Source: an uncultured Collinsella sp.
Lineage (GTDB): Bacteria; Actinomycetota; Coriobacteriia; Coriobacteriales; Coriobacteriaceae
Assembly (NCBI GenBank): GCA_900541785.1
Contig: UQKY01000013.1
Span: 1 to 46,120 of the forward strand
Direction of reading: 5' to 3'
Length of the DNA stretch: 46,120 bases
Shown: positions 39,904 to 46,120 of the stretch, piece after piece
Numbering within the stretch: the first letter of the stretch is position 1
Layout: each line of letters begins with the position of its first letter
Made by a program: the position numbers and the translations under genes
The notes under the pieces: model-generated
Database searches by the model: none
The model's input: only the letters and a program-made list of their open reading frames with translations
What the model was told of the DNA's origin: nothing

Positions 39904-42681
39904 ATGGCACAGGAATTCACTTTTACCGTTAACGGCGTTGAGCGCACGACGACCCAAAACAAACCGCTGCTGCGCTACCTGCGCGACGACCTGCATATCC
40001 ATTCCGCCAAGGACGGCTGCTCCGAGGGCGCATGCGGTACCTGCACCATCCACGTGGACGGTGCGGCCGTCAAGGCCTGCGTGCTGACCACCGCGCTTGC
40101 CGCCGGCCGCAACATCGTGACCGTCGAGGGCCTGCCCGAGGACGTGCGCGAGGCCTTCGTGTACGCCTTTGGCGCCGTGGGCGCCGTGCAGTGCGGCTTT
40201 TGCATCCCCGGCATGGTCATGGCGGGTGCGGCGCTCATCGCCGAGGACCCCGAACCCACCGAGGAGCAGATCAAGTACGCCATTCGCGGTAACGTCTGCC
40301 GCTGCACCGGCTACAAGAAGATTATTGAGGGCATTTCGCTGGCAGCCGCGGTGCTCCGCGGCGAAAAACAGATCGACGAGGACTTGGAGCGCGGCGACGA
40401 CTACGGCGTGGGCAAGCGCGCCTTCCGTATTGACGTGCGCAAGAAGGTGCTCGGCGAGGGCAAGTATCCCGACGACATCGACGAGCTCGATCAGCCGGGC
40501 CTGACCTACGCCAGCGCCGTGCGCTCCAAGTATCCGCGCGCCCGCGTGCTCTCCATCGATACCTCCAAGGCCGAGGCCCTGCCCGGTGTGGTGGGCATCC
40601 TGCGCGCCGAGGACGTGCCGGTCAACCAGGTCGGCCACCTTATCCAGGACTGGGACGTCATGATCGCTCAGGGCGATATCACCCGCTGCGTGGGCGATGC
40701 CATCGTGCTGGTGGTTGCCGAGGACGAGGCGACGCTCGAGAAGGCCAAGAAGCTCGTAAAGATTGATTACGAGCCGCTGGAGCCCGTGCGTAACATTGTC
40801 GAGGCCAAGGCGGCCGACGCCCCGCGCCTGCACGACAGTTTTTTTGCCTTTGGCAACACGGTGGAGCTCAAGGACAACGTGTGCCAGAGCCGCCATGTGA
40901 CGCGCGGCGACGCCGCCAAGGCGCTGGCGGAGAGCGCGTTTACCGTGACACAGCGCTTTACCACACCCTTTACCGAGCATGCCTTCTTGGAGCCCGAGTG
41001 CGCCGTCGCCTTCCCGTACAAGAACGGCGTCAAGGTGCAGTCGACCGACCAGGGCGCCTACGATACGCGCAAAGAGTGCGCCCACATGTTTGGCTGGGAT
41101 AGCGAACCCGAGCGTGTGGTCGTCGAGACCATGCTCGTGGGCGGCGGCTTTGGCGGCAAGGAGGACGTGTCCATCCAGCACCTGGCCGCGCTCGCTGCCT
41201 ATAAGTTCCAGCGTCCTGTGAAGTGCAAGCTCACTCGTGCCGAGTCGCTTGCATTCCATCCCAAGCGCCACGCCATGGACGGTACCTTTACACTGGGTTG
41301 CGACGCCGAGGGCAACTTTACCGGTCTGGATTGCGAGATCAACTTTGACACCGGCGCCTACGCGTCGCTGTGCGGCCCGGTGCTCGAGCGCGCCTGTACG
41401 CATGCCGTCGGCCCCTACAAGTACCAGAATACCGACATTCGCGGCTTTGGCTACTACACCAACAACCCGCCCGCCGGTGCGTACCGAGGCTTTGGCGTTT
41501 GCCAGTCCGAATTTGCGCTCGAGAGCCTGATCGACCTGCTGGCCGAGAAGGTCGGCCTGGATCCGTGGGAGATTCGCTACCGTAACGCCATCGAGCCGGG
41601 TGAGGTTCTGCCCAACGGCCAGATTGCCGACTGCTCCACGGCGCTGAAGGAGACGCTGCTCGAGGTCAAGGATGCCTACTACGCGCATCCCGGCCACGCC
41701 GGCATTGCCTGCGCCATGAAGAACGCCGGCGTGGGCGTGGGCCTGCCCGATGCCGGCCGCTGCAAGATTCGCATCGAGGATGGCCGCGCCGTGGTCTACG
41801 CCGCCACGTCCGACATCGGCCAGGGCTGTAACACCGTCTTTTTGCAAGACGTTGCCGAGGCCTGCGGTCTGCCGCTGAGCTGCATTGCCAATGGCGAGTG
41901 CTCCACCGAGAACGCTCCCGACTCCGGCACTACGTCTGGCTCGCGTCAGACGGTCGTGACCGGCGAGGCCGTGCGCGGCGCCGCCTTCCTGCTGCGCGAT
42001 GCCATGCTTGACATCGAGGCCGGCAAGCCTGCGCCCGCCGCTCCCGTGAGCGCGCATGGCGACGGCGTCAAGATCGAGTACGACGACGGTCGCGCCTATC
42101 AGCTGCGCACGCAGGAGCTCGTCGCCGGCCAGGGTATGCATCCTCAGGATCCCGCGGCCGCCATCAAGGCGCTCGAGGGATGCGAGTTTGGCTACGTGTA
42201 TCTGGAGCCGACCGACAAGCTGGGTGCGGATGTTCCCAACCCCAAGAGCCACATCTGCTACGGCTTTGCCACACATGTGGTCATTCTGGATGATGACGGC
42301 CGCGTGAGCGAGGTCTATGCCGCGCACGATTCCGGCAAGGTGGTCAACCCCATCTCCATTCAGGGTCAGATCGAAGGCGGCGTGCTCATGGGTATGGGCT
42401 ATGCGCTTACCGAGGACTGGCCGCTCAAGGACTGCGTGCCCCAGGCAAGGTACGGTACGCTCGGGCTGTTCCGCGCGCCCGAGATTCCGGATATCCACGC
42501 CATCTACGTGGAGAAGGACGAGCTGCTGCCCGTGGCGTACGGCGGCAAGGGCATCGGCGAGATCGCAACGATCCCCACGGCGCCCGCCGTGCAGAACGCC
42601 TACCGCGCATTTGACGGCAAGCTGCGTCCGGATCTGCCCATGGTGGATACGCCCTACAGCCGCGCCCGTCACCGCGGGTAG
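39904..42681 (+). CDS. Selenium-dependent-type xanthine dehydrogenase (2Fe-2S plus Mo subunit)
   Basis: This 925-residue protein fuses two units. Residues 1-155 are the two 2Fe-2S domains (CSEGACGTCTIHVDG; CGFCIPGMVMAG; CRCTGY). Residues about 175-910 are the molybdopterin domains, with GGGFGGKED, AYRGFGVCQSE and GKGIGEIATIPTAPAVQNA. There is no FAD domain and no neighbouring FAD subunit gene. The arrangement and neighbours match the selenium-dependent xanthine dehydrogenase group. It would hydroxylate hypoxanthine, xanthine or another purine. No in-frame TGA is present; in this group selenium is a labile ligand at molybdenum, not selenocysteine. Maturation genes are not in the window. Confidence 0.9.
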   Translation: MAQEFTFTVNGVERTTTQNKPLLRYLRDDLHIHSAKDGCSEGACGTCTIHVDGAAVKACVLTTALAAGRNIVTVEGLPEDVREAFVYAFGAVGAVQCGFCIPGMVMAGAALIAEDPEPTEEQIKYAIRGNVCRCTGYKKIIEGISLAAAVLRGEKQIDEDLERGDDYGVGKRAFRIDVRKKVLGEGKYPDDIDELDQPGLTYASAVRSKYPRARVLSIDTSKAEALPGVVGILRAEDVPVNQVGHLIQDWDVMIAQGDITRCVGDAIVLVVAEDEATLEKAKKLVKIDYEPLEPVRNIVEAKAADAPRLHDSFFAFGNTVELKDNVCQSRHVTRGDAAKALAESAFTVTQRFTTPFTEHAFLEPECAVAFPYKNGVKVQSTDQGAYDTRKECAHMFGWDSEPERVVVETMLVGGGFGGKEDVSIQHLAALAAYKFQRPVKCKLTRAESLAFHPKRHAMDGTFTLGCDAEGNFTGLDCEINFDTGAYASLCGPVLERACTHAVGPYKYQNTDIRGFGYYTNNPPAGAYRGFGVCQSEFALESLIDLLAEKVGLDPWEIRYRNAIEPGEVLPNGQIADCSTALKETLLEVKDAYYAHPGHAGIACAMKNAGVGVGLPDAGRCKIRIEDGRAVVYAATSDIGQGCNTVFLQDVAEACGLPLSCIANGECSTENAPDSGTTSGSRQTVVTGEAVRGAAFLLRDAMLDIEAGKPAPAAPVSAHGDGVKIEYDDGRAYQLRTQELVAGQGMHPQDPAAAIKALEGCEFGYVYLEPTDKLGADVPNPKSHICYGFATHVVILDDDGRVSEVYAAHDSGKVVNPISIQGQIEGGVLMGMGYALTEDWPLKDCVPQARYGTLGLFRAPEIPDIHAIYVEKDELLPVAYGGKGIGEIATIPTAPAVQNAYRAFDGKLRPDLPMVDTPYSRARHRG

Positions 42682-42750
42682 GGTAGAGCGCGGACGGCCA
42701 TTGCTGACGAGCTGTTCGCGCTCAACATCAACTGCATATGCTGTGCCTCT

Positions 42751-42784
42751 GGCCCCAGCTCCATCGCGAGCCGGGGCCTTTTAT
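42751..42784 (+). terminator. Terminator of the purine cluster
   Basis: GGCCCCAGCTC (42751-42761) pairs with GAGCCGGGGCC (42768-42778), followed by TTTTATTT. Confidence 0.88.
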
Positions 42785-42791
42785 TTGGAGC

Positions 42792-43320
42792 GGAGGCAGC
42801 ATCCCAGAATCTAGCCTCGGAGTGGGATGAACTTTCCCAACGGGGCCGCATGCGGAAACTGCATCCCAGATTCGACGCTCAGAGTGGGATTCGTTTTCCG
42901 GTAGAGGCCTCAAATGGAAAGTGTGTCCCGGAATATGGCTCCAGCCTGGGATGTATTTTCCGGTTGAAGCTTCAAGCGGAAACTGCGTCCCGGAATTCGG
43001 TCTCGGAACGGGTCGTGCTTTCCGGATCGACCCTCAACCGGAAGCTGTGTCCCGGAATCATGTCTCAGAATGGGACGCGCTTTCCGTTGGCCGGTTGTTT
43101 GGAAAGTGCATCCCAGTTTGAGCGTCTATTCCGGGATGCAGTTTCCGCTGAAGGACTCAACCGGAAAGCCTGTCCCACTCTGAGACGGGATTCCGGGACA
43201 CGCTTTCCGCTAGGCCCGCCATCCGGAAAGTGCATCCCGTTTTGAGCGTCCAGACTGGGACGCGCTTTCCGTTGGCGTGGCCGTTGGGAAAACGCGGCCC
43301 AGATAGGGGGGATGCGATCC
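42792..43320. repeat. Tandem array of nine palindromic units, strict 62-bp period
   Basis: Units start at 42792, 42854, 42916, 42978, 43040, 43101, 43163, 43225 and 43287, so spacing is 62 bases with a single 61. Each full unit is a 14-bp half-site GGAAAxTGxxTCCC, about 18 variable bases, the inverted half-site GGGAxxCxxTTTCC, and a linker of about 16 bases. Bases in the arms differ between units, often in both arms (unit 6: GGAAAGTGCATCCC with GGGATGCAGTTTCC). The last unit is incomplete. Overlapping open frames on both strands follow from the palindromes and are not believed to be genes. It lies between the purine cluster and an IS21 element. Confidence 0.88.
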
Positions 43321-43343
43321 GGCGATGCGCGGCCTAGCAGCTC

Positions 43344-43679
43344 CTACAGCTCCACTTCGTTGAGCCACGTCGGCAGCGCGGTCTGCCGGATGCCTGCCGT
43401 CTGCAGCTTTTTGGCGAGCATTCCTGCCGAGCGGACCTCGTTTATGGTAAAGCGCAGCAGAGGATGACCGTAGAGCGATAGGTGCGCCTCGCGCTGTCGT
43501 TCGGCAACGAGCGCCTCGGCGGTGGTGCGTCCGGCCAACATGGTCTGGTCGGTATATTTGATGAGCCCGTCGAGCTCGCCCAGCGTGAGTTCCCGCGCCT
43601 GGCGCTCCCAGGCAAAGTCCGTTCGTATGGGCTTGGCCGAATCGAAGGGGTCCGTAAGCTGTGTTTCGTCAAGAGGATT
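43344..43679 (-). pseudogene. 3' fragment of a DUF559/AbiEi-like nuclease-fold gene
   Basis: The last 111 residues of a minus-strand protein are readable and end at a stop at 43344. Blocks such as ELDGLIKYTDQ, LVAERQREAHL and LLRFTINEV recall the VSR-like DUF559 domain found at the C-terminus of AbiEi-type antitoxins. Upstream the frame passes into the end of the IS21 element, and no 5' part is seen. Base composition is lower in GC than the IS. The assignment to DUF559 is by motif only. Confidence 0.5.
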
Positions 43680-43744
43680 TGAGCAAAAAGAGCATCGGAA
43701 ATTGAGCAGCCTGAGCATCGGAAGCGCGCACGCTTTTTGAGCGG

Positions 43745-44488
43745 CTAGCCCTCCTGCATGAGGGCATGGCGGACGCGGTAGGACTCGCCGCGGAACTGGA
43801 CGAGCCTCCCGTGGTGGACGATGCGGTCGATCACGGCGGCGGCCATCTGGTCGTCCCCGAACACCGACCCCCACCTGCTGAACTCCAGATTCGTGGTGAT
43901 CACCACCGACTGCCTCTCGTATGCGTCGGCGAAGACCTGGAAGAGCAGCCTCGCCCCGTCCGCGTCGAGCGGGAGGAACCCGAGCTCGTCGATGACGAGC
44001 AGGCGGGCCTTGCCGATAAGCGCGGCCTCCCGGTCGAGCCTCCCGTCGTCGCGGGCGCGCCTCAGGCGCATCACGAGCGAGGACGCCGTGAAGAAGCGCG
44101 CCTCGAGCCTCCTCTCGCACGCCAACGCGCAGAGGGCCGACGCCATGTGCGTCTTGCCGGTGCCGACGTCGCCCATGAGCACGAGGTCCTCCCTGCGCCC
44201 GACGAAGTCGAGCGCGAGCAGCGACTCGCGCCCCATGCCCTCCGGCCACGACACGGCCGACCAGTCGTAGCCGTCGAAGGTCTTGGGCGCCGGCAGCGCG
44301 CAGCGCCTGAGCAGCGTCGCGCGCTTCGAGGCCTCGCGGCTGGACCTCTCCGCCTCGAGGTAGCCCGCCAGGTACTCCACCTGTTTCGGGGTGCCGAGCC
44401 TCGACCACTCCTCCAGGACGGCGGTGGTGAGCGAGCACGACCGCCCGGCCTCCACGACCCTGCGGGCCAGCTCCTCGCTAGCTGCCAT
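43745..44488 (-). CDS. istB: IS21-family ATP-binding helper of transposition
   Basis: The 247-residue AAA+ protein has Walker A GDVGTGKTH (about 109-117), Walker B LLVIDELGFLP, and the IstB segment ITTNLEFSRWGSVFGD. It oligomerises on DNA and selects the target for IstA. ATG at 44488 lies inside the end of istA. Confidence 0.95.
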   Translation of the reverse strand: MAASEELARRVVEAGRSCSLTTAVLEEWSRLGTPKQVEYLAGYLEAERSSREASKRATLLRRCALPAPKTFDGYDWSAVSWPEGMGRESLLALDFVGRREDLVLMGDVGTGKTHMASALCALACERRLEARFFTASSLVMRLRRARDDGRLDREAALIGKARLLVIDELGFLPLDADGARLLFQVFADAYERQSVVITTNLEFSRWGSVFGDDQMAAAVIDRIVHHGRLVQFRGESYRVRHALMQEG

Positions 44489-45944
44489 CGGCGACCGCCC
44501 CCTTCAGGAACCCGTCGTAGACCGACAGGTCGGCCCCGCCGGCCCCGCCGCCGCCTCCCGCGATGCGTCTCGCCAGCACGTCGACCGTGGCGTCGTCGGG
44601 GACGCGGCCGCCCTCGACGACCCTGAGCGCCGCCTCGCATGCCGCCTCGAAACCCGAGGACTCGCTCGCCCGGCCGATCGACCTGAGCGTGCGCCTCCTG
44701 CCGGCGGAGTCCATCCGGTCGATCCCCTCGACGAGCCCCGGCGGCATGTCGCGCCTGATCGTCGACTCCCCGAAGGCCCTCGGCCTGGCGATGATGGCGG
44801 GCACGAGCGAGAGGGGGTTCCGGACCGCGGGGCCCTCCCCGAAGGCCCTGGGGAGGACGGCGACCCGGCGGCCGCGGTCGGCGAGGATCTCCACCGTCGA
44901 CGCGCGCATGCCGACGAGCAGGCTCCGCCCGTGCCAGGCGGGCCCGGCGACGTACTCGCGCCCGTCGGCCTCGACGTAGCCGCGCTTGTCGGCGCGGGCG
45001 GTGACCCACCTCACCGCGTCGAACTCCACGCCGGGAAGGGCGCGCATGGCGGCGAGGTCCTCCCGGTAGGCCTCCCCGTGCGGCCTGCCGTCGCGGCAGC
45101 GCGCCGCCGCGTTGACCCTCGCGCACCCCTCGGCGAGGAACGCGTTGAGCTCGGGGAGCGCGCCGAACGCAGGCACGGGGACGAGGAGGTTGCGCCGGAG
45201 GAACCCCACGGCGTTCTCGACGGAGCCCTTCTCGTTTCCCGAATAGGGGTTGCAGTACCGGCTCTCGAAGCGGTAGTGGGCTCTGAACTGCGAGAACAGC
45301 CTCGATTCCGTGACCTCGCCGCGTACCATCCTGCCCGCCTCGGTGGCGTTGTCGAGCACCATCGCCGCCGGGGCGCGGCCCCAGCGGCGGAAGATCTCGA
45401 GCAGCCCGGCGCACAGGCACTCCGACCTCTGCGACATGAGGGCGACGCACTGCCGGTCGTTCGAGTGCGGAAGCGTCGCGACCAGCAGCTTGAGGTCGAG
45501 GGTCCTCCCGCCGACCGCGGCGCGGAAGTTCCCGAAATCGACCTGGCAGGTGCCGGGCGCCCACTCGAGCTCGAGGTACCCCTCTCCGCCCGCCGCCGCC
45601 CGGGCGAGCCTGAGCTCGCGGACGAACCTCTGCACGGTGGAGTAAGAGCCGCCGTAGCCGCGCTCGGCGACGAGCCTGTCGTAGATCCGCCTGGCTGTGT
45701 GGCGCTGCTTCCTCGGGGCCCCGAGGTCGGCCTCGAGAACGCCCGCGACCCATTCCTCGTTGCCCTCGAGCGCGGGCCTGCCCCTCCTCCGGGGCATCGG
45801 CGCGGCGGGCGACATGTCCTCCATGTCGGCGTACTTCGCCACGGTGTTCCGGCTCACGTGGAGCATTCGGGCGATCTCGGACCTCGAGCGCCCGGCGGCA
45901 TCCATCGACCGTATATCATTCACTGTGTCCAGGGGCACGGTCAT
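44478..45944 (-). CDS. istA: IS21-family transposase
   Basis: The 488-residue protein has an N-terminal helix-turn-helix (about 15-40, RSEIARMLHVSRNTVAKYA) and an rve-type DDE catalytic core: first Asp in TCQVDFGNF, second Asp in MVLDNATEAG, Glu in NEKGSVENAVGFLRRN. ATG at 45944 is used; ATG at 45953 and GTG at 45938 are possible alternatives since GGAGGAG overlaps them. The gene looks intact, so the element may be active. Confidence 0.93.
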   Translation of the reverse strand: MTVPLDTVNDIRSMDAAGRSRSEIARMLHVSRNTVAKYADMEDMSPAAPMPRRRGRPALEGNEEWVAGVLEADLGAPRKQRHTARRIYDRLVAERGYGGSYSTVQRFVRELRLARAAAGGEGYLELEWAPGTCQVDFGNFRAAVGGRTLDLKLLVATLPHSNDRQCVALMSQRSECLCAGLLEIFRRWGRAPAAMVLDNATEAGRMVRGEVTESRLFSQFRAHYRFESRYCNPYSGNEKGSVENAVGFLRRNLLVPVPAFGALPELNAFLAEGCARVNAAARCRDGRPHGEAYREDLAAMRALPGVEFDAVRWVTARADKRGYVEADGREYVAGPAWHGRSLLVGMRASTVEILADRGRRVAVLPRAFGEGPAVRNPLSLVPAIIARPRAFGESTIRRDMPPGLVEGIDRMDSAGRRRTLRSIGRASESSGFEAACEAALRVVEGGRVPDDATVDVLARRIAGGGGGAGGADLSVYDGFLKGAVADGS

Positions 45945-46120
45945 CTCCTCCATCCTTCCCGGGCGGGCTCGCCAAAGTAACCGCCCGGGGAAACCATACG
46001 GCGAGGGCCGCGCCCCCGGTCCCCGGGGCGCGGCCCTCTTGCTTAAACTGCTCAATTTTTCGTGCTCACGGTGCTTATTTCCCAGTGATCACTCGGACCA
46101 CTTCTTAGTGAACATCAACA

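Larger units (their letters stand above)
43680..46085 (-). mobile_element. IS21-family insertion sequence
   Basis: istA and istB are both intact, overlap by 11 bases and are much richer in GC than the neighbours. The ends carry repeated TGAGCA-type motifs pointing inward: AGCAAAAAGAGCATCGGAAA then TTGAGCAG on the left, AGCACCGTGAGCACGAAAAA then TTGAGCAG on the right (read inward). The exact borders and target duplication cannot be fixed; the right limit is approximate. The last 35 bases of the window hold no further gene I can support. Confidence 0.8.

Noticed and set aside
39376..42672. A 1098-codon open frame opposite the xanthine dehydrogenase gene
   Set aside because: Same cause: strong third-position GC bias leaves the opposite strand open. 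Composition is rich in His, Gly, Val and Ala without motifs.
42850..43245. A 131-codon open frame inside the 62-bp array
   Set aside because: It is made of rotating frames of the palindromic repeat, has no ribosome-binding site, and an equally open frame exists on the other strand.
42792..43320. CRISPR array
   Set aside because: The repeats are not identical, each unit is palindromic over most of its length, loops and linkers are 16-18 bases, and no cas genes are present.
44071..45753. A 560-codon frame overlapping istA and istB
   Set aside because: It is an Arg/Ala/Gly-rich out-of-frame reading of the very GC-rich IS21 genes.

Overview
The window looks like a chromosomal segment of a high-GC Gram-positive gut anaerobe of the class Coriobacteriia, most likely Collinsella. 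This is an inference from gene content (FabK-type fatty acid operon, fused AccDA, purine/selenium-molybdenum hydroxylase cluster), codon use and the GC-rich tandem intergenic palindromes; no 16S gene is present to prove it.

Layout. 1-2,100: an ECF sigma factor with a membrane-anchored anti-sigma-like partner, bracketed by two inverted copies of a short palindromic repeat. 2,094-5,685: a str-type operon rpsL-rpsG-fusA-rpsJ ending in a strong terminator (no tuf). 5,745-15,876: divergent birA and a complete type II fatty acid operon, fabH-acpP-fabK-fabD-fabG-fabF-accB-fabZ-accC-accDA. 15,917-19,098: an orphan PTS EIIC, a cation diffusion facilitator and a phosphoglycerate-mutase-family phosphatase. 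19,349-25,410: the S10/spc-type ribosomal operon rplC-rplD-rplW-rplB-rpsS-rplV-rpsC-rplP-rpmC-rpsQ-rplN-rplX, closed by a terminator. 25,867-27,696: a Gfo/Idh/MocA oxidoreductase with its DeoR-type regulator. 28,128-31,298 (minus): an RluA-type pseudouridine synthase and a long U32 protein. 31,677-32,952: ridA and a YheO-like PAS/HTH regulator. 33,304-42,681: a purine-catabolism cluster of NCS2 permease, SsnA-type amidohydrolase, YgfK, a polyferredoxin and a selenium-dependent-type xanthine dehydrogenase without FAD subunit. 43,344-46,085: an IS21-family element next to a truncated gene.

How the parts work together. BirA should biotinylate the AccB made by the operon it faces; AccB, AccC and AccDA form acetyl-CoA carboxylase, FabD and FabH start chains, and FabG/FabZ/FabK/FabF elongate them. 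Two copies of a 19-bp near-palindrome sit upstream of fabH and look like operators for an unidentified regulator. In the purine cluster the permease imports a purine, the molybdenum hydroxylase and SsnA act on it, and electrons probably pass through the ferredoxin to YgfK.

The most unusual content is non-coding. The intergenic spaces hold several families of palindromic DNA: (i) two very long inverted repeats (arms about 42-51 bp, unrelated to each other) that share a 69-nt core with compensatory changes, one upstream of each ribosomal operon; (ii) a perfect 37-bp-arm inverted repeat; (iii) nine tandem palindromic units with a strict 62-bp period; (iv) three palindromic 57-bp units with an 80-bp period; (v) scattered small hairpins with a GGGACAG loop; and (vi) an array of GCGCA/GCAAA motifs spaced by one DNA turn in front of the oxidoreductase/DeoR pair. 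All functional statements here come from reading the sequence, not from database searches.
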